This document shows, piece after piece, positions 17,257 through 25,730 of a stretch of 64,000 nt of DNA. The translations under genes were made by a program, and so were the position numbers. Under the pieces are notes generated by a model. That model was not told the origin of the DNA, searched no databases, and saw only the letters and a list, made by a program, of their open reading frames with translations. Every line of letters begins with the position of its first letter. The first letter of the stretch is position 1. The stretch comes from Microbacterium sp. 2FI (GTDB taxonomy: Bacteria > Actinomycetota > Actinomycetes > Actinomycetales > Microbacteriaceae). The stretch lies in contig NZ_SCMR01000011.1 of NCBI RefSeq assembly GCF_005502885.1, forward strand, positions 1 to 64,000. The letters are read 5' to 3'.

Positions 17257-18159
17257 CTACGGCGCGATCTGCACCCGGACCGCGTCCTCGAGGGACTGCA
17301 GGTCGTTGATGGGCCGGGACTCGGGATAGCTCGTCGTCAGGAAGTGCTGCGCGTAGGGGAAGCACGCGATTGAGAACGGTGTGTCGTCTCGGAACGCAGT
17401 GCCGAAGGTGTTCGCGGAAACGTGGACCGCGTCCAGCGGTATGCGCAGCGCCTGGGTCATCTCGGCCGGATCGAAGATGAGCCCGAACGGCTCCGAACCT
17501 TCGTGCATGAGGCGCCCGCCGTAGTCGACCGAGAGGTTCCCGTCGATCCACAGGCGCTGGTCGAGCGCGCACATCGAGCCTGCCGTCACCGGCGCCGAGA
17601 CGGTCAGGGTGTGCGTGCGCTCTTTGCTCTGAACGTCGACGATCACCTCGCCCGTGTGCGTGGTGGTGAGGATCGCGCGGCTCGTGGTCGCCGCCGAGAA
17701 CCCCTCGCCGGGGTCGTAGTTGATCGTGTTGGATTCGTAGTCGCAGATGACCCACGTGAGCATGCCGGTCGCGATGTTCTCGGCGATGACGTACAGCTCG
17801 ACCCGAGTTCCCCAGAAGAACGAGGCGCGAACGTTGAACGCGCCGAGGATCGCTGTGGGCCGAGGCGCTTCGTCTGCGAACATGCCCGTCGGGACGAGCC
17901 GGTAGCCCGGCGGCAGCAGCGCGCTCGCGGCATCCGCATCATGGATCTCGTATGCGAGGAACGCGGCATACGGGTCCACGACGAAGCCCATGTACTCCTC
18001 GCCGGATGCGTGCGCGACGATCCAGCGCTGCAGCGACATCGGCATCTTCGCCAGCATCTCGGCACGCCCGTAGAGGTTCGCTGATGTCTTCGGCGAGATC
18101 TTGCTCTCGGTAAGTGCGACGAAACTGCGCAGCTCTGCCGGCTCGATGCTCGATCCCAT
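17257..18159 (-). CDS. Conserved-looking protein of unknown function
   Basis: A 300-residue soluble protein with no signal peptide or membrane segment. The middle section (AYEIHDADAASALLPPGYRLVPTGMFAD, then VRASFFWGTRVELYVIAENI) is reminiscent of acetoacetate-decarboxylase-fold proteins, in which a loop LLPxGY precedes a beta cone, but I do not see the catalytic lysine context and do not assign it. The ATG at 18159 is chosen because the upstream extension is short and Arg-rich; its ribosome site is weak. It is convergent with the sugar operon and probably unrelated to it. Confidence 0.65.
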   Translation of the reverse strand: MGSSIEPAELRSFVALTESKISPKTSANLYGRAEMLAKMPMSLQRWIVAHASGEEYMGFVVDPYAAFLAYEIHDADAASALLPPGYRLVPTGMFADEAPRPTAILGAFNVRASFFWGTRVELYVIAENIATGMLTWVICDYESNTINYDPGEGFSAATTSRAILTTTHTGEVIVDVQSKERTHTLTVSAPVTAGSMCALDQRLWIDGNLSVDYGGRLMHEGSEPFGLIFDPAEMTQALRIPLDAVHVSANTFGTAFRDDTPFSIACFPYAQHFLTTSYPESRPINDLQSLEDAVRVQIAP

Positions 18160-18299
18160 GCCTGCCAGCGTACGTCCCGGTCGGGAGAGGTCGGCCGCGC
18201 GGATGGAAACGGATGCCGCGGTGTCAGGCAAGCGTCAGTGTCGAGGCCGCGCTGAAGCCCCGCGGTGAGACGTGACGACACACCTTGGCGGAAGAGTCG

Positions 18300-18338
18300 A
18301 TGCATGCGAAATGCAAGCGTTCGCGCTAAAATGCATGC
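18300..18338 (+). promoter_or_regulatory. Toxin-antitoxin promoter/operator
   Basis: ATGCATGC occurs at 18300-18307 and again at 18331-18338, each self-complementary, flanking a small hairpin AGCG-TTCG-CGCT at 18315-18326. A -10-like TAAAAT at 18327-18332 ends six bases before the antitoxin ATG at 18339, so the transcript is probably leaderless. The paired palindromes are what a dimeric RHH/AbrB-type antitoxin would bind in autoregulation. Confidence 0.55.
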
Positions 18339-18572
18339 ATGAGCGTCACCATCACCGTCAGAAACGTGCCCGACGACGTCCGCGACGAGCTCGCTGCTCG
18401 CGCAGCCCGATCCGGCCGCTCGCTTCAGGAGTACCTCAGCGCTGAGCTTCGCCGTCTCGCTGCGGCCCCGAGCGCGGCAGAGGCCATCGCGCGGGCCCGG
18501 CTGAACGCCCAGACCTATCCGTCTCTCGCGATGGACGAGATCGTGGCGGCGGTCCGTGACGACCGACGCTGA
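18339..18572 (+). CDS. FitA/VapB-type antitoxin
   Basis: A 77-residue protein beginning MSVTITVRNVPDDVRDELAARAARSGRSL, the ribbon-helix-helix pattern of FitA-like antitoxins: one beta strand, then two helices, with QEYLSAEL as the second. The C-terminal tail (from about residue 45) would wrap the toxin. It overlaps the PIN toxin gene by 17 bases, the usual arrangement. It neutralises the toxin and, with it, represses the operon. Confidence 0.85.
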   Translation: MSVTITVRNVPDDVRDELAARAARSGRSLQEYLSAELRRLAAAPSAAEAIARARLNAQTYPSLAMDEIVAAVRDDRR

Positions 18573-18981
18573 GGCATCCCAGACCCTCGTCATCGATGCG
18601 TCGGTGCTCGTGGCGCTCGTCTCGTCCGCTTCAGCGGCGACCCGAGAGATTGCGACGCGGATGGGGGATGCCGCGCTGCATGCACCGTCGATTCTGCCCA
18701 TCGAAGTCGACAGCGCGCTGCGGCGCCTGGAACATGGTGGCCGACTGAGCGGCATCCAGGCGGTTGCGGCTCGCTTACATGCTCGCCTGATGCCGGTCGA
18801 TCTGTGGCCGTGGCACCTGCTCGGCGATCGTGCGTGGGAGTTGCGCGACAATCTCTCGACCTACGATGCCGGCTACGTCGCGCTCGCCGAACTGCTCGGC
18901 GTGCCGCTGCTCACCGGGGATGCGCGCATCGCTCGTGCCCCAGGCATTCGGTGCGCGGTGGAGGTCGTCAAGCTCGGCTGA
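18556..18981 (+). CDS. VapC-type PIN-domain ribonuclease toxin
   Basis: A 141-residue PIN-domain protein. The acidic active-site residues are visible: Asp14 (LVIDASVLVAL), Glu near residue 50 (PIEVDSAL), Asp near 103 (TYDAGYVALAELL) and Asp near 121 (LLTGDARIA). Such toxins cleave tRNA or rRNA to halt translation. The GTG start lies inside the antitoxin gene. Its stop is immediately followed by sequence from the middle of a ribokinase gene, so the pair appears to have replaced that gene's front. Confidence 0.88.
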   Translation: MTTDAEASQTLVIDASVLVALVSSASAATREIATRMGDAALHAPSILPIEVDSALRRLEHGGRLSGIQAVAARLHARLMPVDLWPWHLLGDRAWELRDNLSTYDAGYVALAELLGVPLLTGDARIARAPGIRCAVEVVKLG

Positions 18982-19645
18982 CCATCGGCGCGGTCGGCGT
19001 GCCTGCGACGGTGCGGCGATGATCGCGTCGCTCGGCGAAGCCGGCGTCGACGTCTCGGGTGTGCAGCGCTCACCGCACGCCACCGGAACGGCGCTGATCG
19101 TCGTCGGTGCGACCGGAGAGAACTCGATCGTCGTCTGCCCGGGCGCGAACGCGCGCATCGACGTCGCCGACATCGTGATCGATCCACACGCGGTGGTGCT
19201 GGCGCAGCTGGAGATCCCCGCCGCGGTCGTCGATTTCGTCGCCGCGCAGACGGACGGCTTCTTCGCGCTCAACGCGTCGCCGGCCGACTCGCTGTCTGCG
19301 GCGCTTCGCGACCGGGTCGACCTGTTCATCGTGAACGAGACGGAGTACGCCGCCCTCCCCGGCCTGCGAGACGCCCGACTCACCGCGGTCACCCTCGGAT
19401 CCCGCGGTGCGGTGCTCTACCGGAACGGAAACGAGATCGCGCGCGCATCGTCGATCGCGAGCGCCGTGGTCAACACCGTCGGCGCGGGCGATTCGTTCGC
19501 CGCCGCGCTCACGCTCGGTCTCCTCCGCGGCGACGCGCCGGCAGCGGCGCTGCAGCGGGCATGCGCCGTCGGCGCGGCAGCCGTCGCCGACCACCGATCC
19601 CAGCCCGAGCTGCGGCTGCTTTCGGAGTACGCGGCCGACGCCTGA
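18982..19645 (+). pseudogene. Ribokinase (PfkB family), 5'-truncated and frameshifted
   Basis: Residues from the ATG at 19019 onward read as a PfkB-family sugar kinase: MIASLGEAGVDVSGVQ, then VNETEYAAL and the catalytic anion-hole motif NTVGAGDSFAAALTLGLLRG with its Asp base. An intact ribokinase has about 60-80 more N-terminal residues with the GG(K)GAN substrate motif; these are absent. Just downstream of the vapC stop, codons at 18984-18998 read IGAVG, the usual lead-in, but in another frame; the ACDGAAMIASL part follows near 18998 one frame off. A protein from 19019 (about 208 residues) might still be made but would lack substrate-binding residues. Confidence 0.72.
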
Positions 19646-19720
19646 TCGGACTCGTGCCGGAGGTGCTCGCCGAACCGACGGTCGATACGCTTCAGAGGCC
19701 CGACGTCGAGAGGGGACGGG

Positions 19721-21532
19721 ATGACCGGCGAGCTGGCAGTGGTCCTCGCGCTCCTGGCCGCGGCGATCGTGATGTTCGCGATCGGCCGGCCGCGCATGGA
19801 CGTCGTCGCGATTCTGATGATCGTCGCGCTGCCGCTGACCGGCATCCTCACCGTTCCGGAGACGCTCGCCGGCTTCGCCGATCCGAACGTCGTGCTGATC
19901 GCCGCGCTCTTCGTGGTCGGCGAGGGGCTCTCGCGCACCGGCGTCACGTACCGGCTGGGCGACTGGCTGGCGCGCACGGCGGGCACGAGTGCGACGCGCG
20001 TGATCGTGCTGCTCATGCTCAGCGTCGCGCTGCTCGGCGCCGTCATGAGCTCGACCGGAGTCGTCGCGATCTTCATCCCGGTCGCGTTGAGCGTGGCATC
20101 CCGCACCGGCATCTCACCACGGCAGCTGCTGATGCCGATCAGCTTCGCCGGGCTCACGAGCGGCATGCTGACCCTCATCGCCACGACGCCGAACCTCGTG
20201 ATCGATGCCGAGCTGCGGCGGAGCGGCCTCGACGGCTTCGGGTTCTTCGCCCCCACGCCGTTCGGTCTCGTCATCCTGGCGCTCGGCATCGGGTACATGC
20301 TGATCGCGCGGCGGTTCCTCGGCGAGGAGCAGATCGCGGATGCCGGGACCCGCACCACGTTCGGGAGCCTGGTTCTCGACTACGGCGTAGACGCCCGCAC
20401 CCACCGGTATCGCGTCAACGCCGGTTCGCCGCTGATCGGCGAGCGGCTGGCGGATGCCGAATTCGGCGGTGGTGCGATGGTGGGCGTGCTGGTGCTCGAG
20501 CGCACCCGGATGCTGCGGAAGACCGTGCGCACGTCCGCCGACGACGCCGTCCTCGCGGCCGGCGACATCGTGGTGGTCGACCTCGAGGTGCCGGCCCCCG
20601 AGCGGCGGCGGCTCCGGCTCGAGGAACTGCCGATGACCCCCGACTTCTTCGACTCGTATTCGCGCATGGTGGGGATGGCGGAGGTCATGATCGCGCCCGA
20701 CTCGTCGGCGCGCGGACTCAGTGTGCGCGGCATCCGGTTCCAGCAGAGGCACGATCTGGTGGTGCTCGGGGTGCGGCACCGGCGCGAGGCCGCGGGGCCG
20801 GCGTTCCCCGCGATCCGTCTGACCACGGGCGATACGCTCCTCGTCGCGGGCGGTTGGGATGCGATCCACCGGCTGCAGGCGCAGCCCCGAGACTTCATCA
20901 TGCTCGATCTCCCGGCCGAGGTGAAGGAAGTCGCCCCCGCAGCCAATCAGGCGCCGTTCGCGATCGGCGCCGTGGTCGTGATGGTCGCGCTGATGGTCAC
21001 CGGCATCGTTCCCAACGTGATCGCCGCCCTCATCGCGTGCCTGCTGATGGGGCTCTTCCGGTGCATCGACATGCCGAGCGCCTACCGCTCGATCCACTGG
21101 CCGACGATCCTGCTGATCGTCGGGATGCTGCCGTTCGCGCTCGCGCTGCAGCGCACCGGCGGCGTCGACCTCGTCGTGGACGGCCTGCTCGGCGTGCTCG
21201 GCGATGCGGGTCCGACCGTGCTGCTCGCCGGCGTCTTCGTGCTGACCGCCGTCATCGGCCTCTTCGTCTCGAACACCGCGACTGCCGTGCTGATGGGGCC
21301 GATCGCGATCGGCATCGCAGCGCAGCTGGGGGTCTCGCCCTACCCGTTCGCGATGGTCGTCGCGCTGGCGGCCTCGGCGGCGTTCATGACGCCTGTGTCG
21401 TCGCCCGTGAACACCCTCGTCGTCGAACCCGGACGCTACAGCTTTCTCGACTTCTTCAAGGTCGGGGCGCCCTTCACGCTCGTCGTCCTCGTCGTCAGCG
21501 TGTTCATGGTGCCGCTCATCCTGCCCTTCTGA
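19721..21532 (+). CDS. SLC13/DASS-type transporter with two TrkA-C domains
   Basis: A 603-residue membrane protein. Hydrophobic helices fill residues 1-190 and 410-603; the central hydrophilic part (about 205-390) contains two RCK-C/TrkA-C-like domains (first around LIGERLADAEFGGGAMVGVLVLER, second around GLSVRGIRFQQRHDLVVLGVRH). The two SNT-type sodium/anion motifs are visible as SSTGVVAIFIPVAL and SNTATAVLMGPIAI. This architecture is that of SLC13-family permeases annotated as sulfate or dicarboxylate carriers; the anion here is unknown. GAGGGGA precedes the ATG. It stands alone. Confidence 0.85.
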   Translation: MTGELAVVLALLAAAIVMFAIGRPRMDVVAILMIVALPLTGILTVPETLAGFADPNVVLIAALFVVGEGLSRTGVTYRLGDWLARTAGTSATRVIVLLMLSVALLGAVMSSTGVVAIFIPVALSVASRTGISPRQLLMPISFAGLTSGMLTLIATTPNLVIDAELRRSGLDGFGFFAPTPFGLVILALGIGYMLIARRFLGEEQIADAGTRTTFGSLVLDYGVDARTHRYRVNAGSPLIGERLADAEFGGGAMVGVLVLERTRMLRKTVRTSADDAVLAAGDIVVVDLEVPAPERRRLRLEELPMTPDFFDSYSRMVGMAEVMIAPDSSARGLSVRGIRFQQRHDLVVLGVRHRREAAGPAFPAIRLTTGDTLLVAGGWDAIHRLQAQPRDFIMLDLPAEVKEVAPAANQAPFAIGAVVVMVALMVTGIVPNVIAALIACLLMGLFRCIDMPSAYRSIHWPTILLIVGMLPFALALQRTGGVDLVVDGLLGVLGDAGPTVLLAGVFVLTAVIGLFVSNTATAVLMGPIAIGIAAQLGVSPYPFAMVVALAASAAFMTPVSSPVNTLVVEPGRYSFLDFFKVGAPFTLVVLVVSVFMVPLILPF

Positions 21533-21544
21533 CCGGCGCCGCCA

Positions 21545-23206
21545 CTAGCCGATCCGAGTGTCGCCCGGCGGCGAGACGCGCAGCCAGCGGAACCCGTAGG
21601 GCGGCAGCTCCAGTTCGATCCGGCCGCGCCGGTCGGGGGTGAGCCGGTCGGGGCCGTGGAGGTCGAGGAGGGCGGTTCCCTCCTCGAGCACGCCGATCTC
21701 CACCGTGATGCGCTGCGGCACGTCGGTGAAGTTGTGAAGCGCGATCATCCGCCCGACGTCCGCGCGCACTTCGTGGGCGAGCATTCCCGTGCCGTCGTGC
21801 TCGAGGATGCGGAGTTCTCCCCACCCGATCTCGGGCGAGACGCGGTATCGGCTGATCAGGTGCCTCATGAACTGCAGCAGCGAGTCGGGGTCGTTCCGCT
21901 GCTGCTGAACGTTGACGTGCTCGGGTGCGTAGCCGTCGCCGGTGATGGGCGCGACGAGACGGCTCGGTGCTGCATGCGAGAACCCGCCATTTTTGCCGTC
22001 GGTCCACTGCATCGGCGTCCGCACGGACTGGCGGCCCGGGATCTCGGGGTTCTCGCCCATCCCGATCTCCTCGCCGTAGAACAGCACGGGCGTGCCCGGC
22101 AGTGAGAAGAGCAGGCTGTAGACCATGCGGATGCGGCGCGGATCGCCCCCGAGGATGGGAGGGAGCCGGCGTGTTATCCCTCGGCCGTAGACGCGCTGAG
22201 ACTCATCCGGCGCGAACGCCTCGAAGACCTCGTCGCGTTCCGCGTCGGTCAGCTTGTCGAGGGTGAGCTCATCGTGGTTGCGCACGAAGTTCGCCCACGC
22301 GGCCTCGGGCGGGACTGCCGGCCGGGCGGTCAGGGTCTTCACCAGGGGTGCGGGATCGTGGCGCGCCAGCGAGAGGTACAGGGCCTGCATCGAGACGAAG
22401 TCGAACTGCAGATCGAGTTCGCCGCCGCGCTCGCCGCCGAAGAATTGCAGCTGCTGGCGATAGGGGAGGTTCACCTCCCCCAGCAGCGCCGAATCGCCGA
22501 CGCGACGCTGCAGGAATCGCTTGAGGTCGCGAAGGAACTCGTGCGGGTCGCCGAATTCGACGCCTTCGGGGGGTTCGATGAGGAAGGGGACCGCGTCGAT
22601 CCGGAAGCCCGAGACGCCGAGCGCGAGCCAGAAGCCGATCGTCTTGGCGATCTCGTCTCGAACCCGCGGGTTGGCGATGTTCAGGTCGGGCTGGTGCTTG
22701 TAGAAGACGTGCTGGAAGTACTGCTCGGTGCGCTCGTCATACTCCCAGACGCTCGATTCCTCGCCGGGGAACACGGTCGGCTGCCGGGTCTTGGGCGGCT
22801 CGTCGCGCCACACGTAGAAATCGCGGAAGGGCGACGTGCGACTGCGTCGCGCGGACACGAACCACGGATGCCGATCGGAGGTGTGATTGACGACGAGGTC
22901 GACGATCACGCGCATGCCGCGGTCGTTCGCGGTGCGGATGACCTCGACGAAGTCACCGTGGTTGCCGAGTCGCCGATCGATCCCGTAGAAGTCGCTGATG
23001 TCGTACCCGTCGTCGCGATCGGGCGTCGGGTAGAACGGCATGAGCCACAGGCAGGTGACGCCGAGGTCGGCCAGGTAGTCGATGCGCCGGGCGAGGCCCG
23101 CGAAGTCGCCGGTGCCGTCGTCGTCGGCATCCATGTACGTCTCGACGTCGAGGCAGTAGATGACGGCCGACTTCCACCACAGGTCGCTCGTGTCGGTGAT
23201 CCTCAC
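21545..23206 (-). CDS. GH13 alpha-glucan enzyme, trehalose-synthase/amylase-like
   Basis: A 553-residue glycoside hydrolase. It begins LWWKSAVIYCLDVETYMDAD, close to trehalose synthase, and contains all four GH13 regions: VIVDLVVNHTS, GFRIDAVPFL with the nucleophile Asp, LLGEVNLP with the acid Glu, and FVRNHDELT with the transition-state Asp. A C-terminal beta domain (from about residue 460) completes it. No signal peptide, so cytosolic. It may interconvert maltose and trehalose or trim alpha-glucans; the activity is not settled. The GTG start overlaps the stop of the LLM gene (GTGA). Confidence 0.82.
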   Translation of the reverse strand: MRITDTSDLWWKSAVIYCLDVETYMDADDDGTGDFAGLARRIDYLADLGVTCLWLMPFYPTPDRDDGYDISDFYGIDRRLGNHGDFVEVIRTANDRGMRVIVDLVVNHTSDRHPWFVSARRSRTSPFRDFYVWRDEPPKTRQPTVFPGEESSVWEYDERTEQYFQHVFYKHQPDLNIANPRVRDEIAKTIGFWLALGVSGFRIDAVPFLIEPPEGVEFGDPHEFLRDLKRFLQRRVGDSALLGEVNLPYRQQLQFFGGERGGELDLQFDFVSMQALYLSLARHDPAPLVKTLTARPAVPPEAAWANFVRNHDELTLDKLTDAERDEVFEAFAPDESQRVYGRGITRRLPPILGGDPRRIRMVYSLLFSLPGTPVLFYGEEIGMGENPEIPGRQSVRTPMQWTDGKNGGFSHAAPSRLVAPITGDGYAPEHVNVQQQRNDPDSLLQFMRHLISRYRVSPEIGWGELRILEHDGTGMLAHEVRADVGRMIALHNFTDVPQRITVEIGVLEEGTALLDLHGPDRLTPDRRGRIELELPPYGFRWLRVSPPGDTRIG

Positions 23207-24168
23207 AGCGCCCTCCGCAGGGCCGGCAGCAGGTCGCGCTCCGCCCGGTCGAGGAAGGCGGACTGGTCGGTGCCCACGCCGTGCAGGTAGACCCGGTCGA
23301 AGCCGAGATGCGCGAGCGCCGCGATGCGGTCGGCGAGCTCGCTCGCGTCGGCCGAGACCAGCGCTCCCTGCCGGAGCTTCTCGTCGCTCGGGTCGCCCGC
23401 GAGCGCGTCGAAGTCCTCGGGCTGCTCGATGTCCCACAACGAGGACGGGATCACGGCATGCCGCCACTGCTCCCGCACGACACGCAGCGCCTCGTCCTCG
23501 GTGTCCTCGAGGGCGACATGCACTTGGAGCACACGGGGGCCGCGGCCGCCGGCATCCCGGTACGCCCGAACGACGCCCTCGAGAACGTCCGGCGGCTGCG
23601 CGACCGTCGCGAGCCCGTCCGCCCATTGCGCGACCCATCCGGCCGTCTCGGCGGTGACGGCGGCTCCGAGGAGTGGCGGCGGTGAGGCGGGGAGGCTCCA
23701 CACCCGCGCGCGGTGCACGGTGATCTCGCCGTCGTGGGTGACCTCGTTGCCGGCCAGCAGATCGCGGATGACGTGGACGGACTGCTCGAGGCGGGTGTTG
23801 CGGCGCTCCTTGACGGGCCACGCGTCGCCCGTGATGTGCTCGTTGACGGCCTCGCCGCTGCCGAGGGCGGCCCAGAACCGCCCGGGGAACATCTCCTCGA
23901 GCGTCGCGATGGCCTGCGCCGTGATCACCGGGTGATACCGCTGCCCGGGTGCCGTGACGACACCGAGCGAGAACGACGTCGCGGCGAGGGCGGCGCCGAG
24001 CCAGCTCCAGGCATAGCCCGATTCGCCCTGCCGCACCCCCCACGGGGCGAGGTGGTCCGAGCACATCGCCGCGTCGAACCCGGCTTGCTCGGCGCGGACG
24101 ACCGCGGCCAGCAGCCGACTCGGGGGGACCTGCTCATGGGATGCGTGATAGCCGACGAGAACCATCAT
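23203..24168 (-). CDS. LLM-class flavin-dependent oxidoreductase
   Basis: A 321-residue bacterial-luciferase-like TIM barrel protein. Visible are the N-terminal EQAGFDAAMCSDHLAPW, SFSLGVVTAPGQRYHPVITAQAIATLEEMFPGRF and the LGSGEAVNEHI segment typical of the family, and DRVYLHGVG near the C-terminus. Relatives use FMN or coenzyme F420 as hydride carrier; which is used here is uncertain. Its gene ends overlapping the GH13 gene (GTGA), so an oxidoreductase and a glucan enzyme are made together, for which I have no explanation. Confidence 0.82.
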   Translation of the reverse strand: MMVLVGYHASHEQVPPSRLLAAVVRAEQAGFDAAMCSDHLAPWGVRQGESGYAWSWLGAALAATSFSLGVVTAPGQRYHPVITAQAIATLEEMFPGRFWAALGSGEAVNEHITGDAWPVKERRNTRLEQSVHVIRDLLAGNEVTHDGEITVHRARVWSLPASPPPLLGAAVTAETAGWVAQWADGLATVAQPPDVLEGVVRAYRDAGGRGPRVLQVHVALEDTEDEALRVVREQWRHAVIPSSLWDIEQPEDFDALAGDPSDEKLRQGALVSADASELADRIAALAHLGFDRVYLHGVGTDQSAFLDRAERDLLPALRRAL

Positions 24169-24322
24169 TCGAGTCTTCTGCCGCGCGGTTCATATCGACA
24201 GGGGCTTGCGCGGATGGATGCCGACGCCTATGCGCGCGTCACCTGCCATGCCTCGCTTCGCCTTGTCAAGGCCCGCCGGGCGCGGGGCCGGGCACCGTAG
24301 CGTCCTGCGTGGAGGTACCACC

Positions 24323-24880
24323 ATGGTCACGACATCGAAGACGGCATCCACGAAGACGAAGCGCGCCGCTGCCGGAGGGACGGGCGCGAAGAGCACCCGG
24401 CGTCAGAACGCAGAGAAGGGCTTCGTCGCGTCGAAGGAGCTCGGCGAGAAGCTGCAAGCTGTGCTCGTCGACCTTCTCGAGTTGCAGATGCAGGGCAAGC
24501 AGGCGCACTGGAACGTGGTCGGCCCCAACTTCCGCGACACCCACCGCATCCTCGACGAGATCATCGAGGCGGCACGTGAGTTCAGCGACACCGTCGCCGA
24601 GCGCATGCGGGCGCTGCACGCGGTGCCCGACGGCCGCAGCGACATCGTCGCGGCGACCACGACGCTTCCGGATTACCCGCAGGGCGAGATCGACACCGGC
24701 GAGACCGTCGACCTGATCACCGTCCGGCTCGAGCGCACGGTCGCCACCATTCGTGAGGTGCACGACGCCGTCGACGAGGAAGACCCGACGAGCGCCGACA
24801 TCCTGCACGCGGTGATCGAGAAGCTCGAGCAGTTCGCCTGGATGGTCAGCGCCGAGAACCGGTCGCCTGCGCGTTCATAG
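24323..24880 (+). CDS. dps: Dps family DNA-binding ferritin
   Basis: A 185-residue Dps protein that oxidises and stores iron with H2O2 and shields DNA under stress. The first 30 residues are Lys/Arg/Thr-rich (TSKTASTKTKRAAA), a DNA-binding tail. The four-helix core has the ferroxidase ligands in LELQMQGKQAHWNVVGPNFRDTHRI and ILDEIIEAAREFSDTVAERM. A GGAGG site lies eight bases upstream of the ATG at 24323. The preceding 153 bp hold no gene. It may share a transcript with the hydrolase that begins 15 bases downstream. Confidence 0.9.
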   Translation: MVTTSKTASTKTKRAAAGGTGAKSTRRQNAEKGFVASKELGEKLQAVLVDLLELQMQGKQAHWNVVGPNFRDTHRILDEIIEAAREFSDTVAERMRALHAVPDGRSDIVAATTTLPDYPQGEIDTGETVDLITVRLERTVATIREVHDAVDEEDPTSADILHAVIEKLEQFAWMVSAENRSPARS

Positions 24881-24895
24881 CGCTAGATTCCACCT

Positions 24896-25726
24896 ATGGA
24901 ACAGGTGGCGCTGAGCACGGTCAGAAGCGGGTTCGTGCCTCACCGCGTCGCAACGCCCGACCAGGCGCACGTCGTGCACCTCGGTCCGAACGGTGGCCCG
25001 GGCGTGCTCCTGCTCCACGAGCTGATGGGGCTGACAGACGAGACGTTCGAGCTTGCCGAGGCCATCACCGCCGCAGGCTTTCGCGTGGCCGTTCCGCACC
25101 TGTTCGGGCCCGCGGGAGGCGACGGCAGCATGCCCGCGGGCTCGGCAGGGCTGATCGGTCGGTGCATCGCCCGCGAAATGAGCCTGCTCGCGCGCAACCA
25201 GCCGCGAAAAGGCACGGAATGGCTCGCGGAGGCGGCGAGCTGGCTCGGCACGCACACCACCTCGCCGCGCGGAGTCGCCGTCATCGGGATGTGCGCGACG
25301 GGCGCCTTCGCGATGGCTGCGGTGCTCGATCCGCAGGTGAAGGCGGTCGTCGCCAGCCAGGCGGCGTTCCCGATGCTCCGCCCCGGCAGTTGGGCGATCC
25401 CGGGCGGAGATGAGCAGCTGGGGTCGGGCGACAAGGGCGTCATGACCCTCCGCTTCCGCCGCGACTGCAAGTCGGCGAAGCGGCGGGTGGAGCGACTGCC
25501 CGACCTCGTGGGCGGCGAGCCGCCGACGCACCGTCGCGAGGGTCCGGCATCCCCCGATCCGAAGGCCGCGCCGAGCGTGCGCGGGATCGACGTCTCAGAG
25601 GGAGGCCGCCTTCACGTCGTGTGGGCCGACGGCAGGGGGCACTCGGTGCTCACCGCGTCACGCGTGGATCGGGCCGTCGTCGAGGTCGCCGCATTCCTGC
25701 GCAAGAACCTCCACCCCGCGGCCTGA
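24896..25726 (+). CDS. Dienelactone-hydrolase-like alpha/beta hydrolase
   Basis: A 276-residue cytosolic alpha/beta hydrolase. PGVLLLHELMGL near residue 40 is the dienelactone hydrolase oxyanion region, and the nucleophile elbow is GMCATGA with Cys near residue 140, as in DLH rather than serine esterases. The other triad members are probably Asp in FRRDCKS and His in RGHSVL. The insertion around residues 195-230 is longer than in classic DLH. Substrate unknown. The gene converges with the nickel importer, four bases apart. Confidence 0.8.
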   Translation: MEQVALSTVRSGFVPHRVATPDQAHVVHLGPNGGPGVLLLHELMGLTDETFELAEAITAAGFRVAVPHLFGPAGGDGSMPAGSAGLIGRCIAREMSLLARNQPRKGTEWLAEAASWLGTHTTSPRGVAVIGMCATGAFAMAAVLDPQVKAVVASQAAFPMLRPGSWAIPGGDEQLGSGDKGVMTLRFRRDCKSAKRRVERLPDLVGGEPPTHRREGPASPDPKAAPSVRGIDVSEGGRLHVVWADGRGHSVLTASRVDRAVVEVAAFLRKNLHPAA

Positions 25727-25730
25727 GCGC

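Noticed and set aside
19561..21642. 693-codon plus-strand ORF overlapping the SLC13 gene in another frame
   Set aside because: Arg-rich shadow; the frame at 19721 encodes the membrane protein.
24169..24322. Leader before dps as a possible riboswitch or small RNA
   Set aside because: No conserved riboswitch motif and no compelling hairpin series seen; treated as ordinary promoter region.
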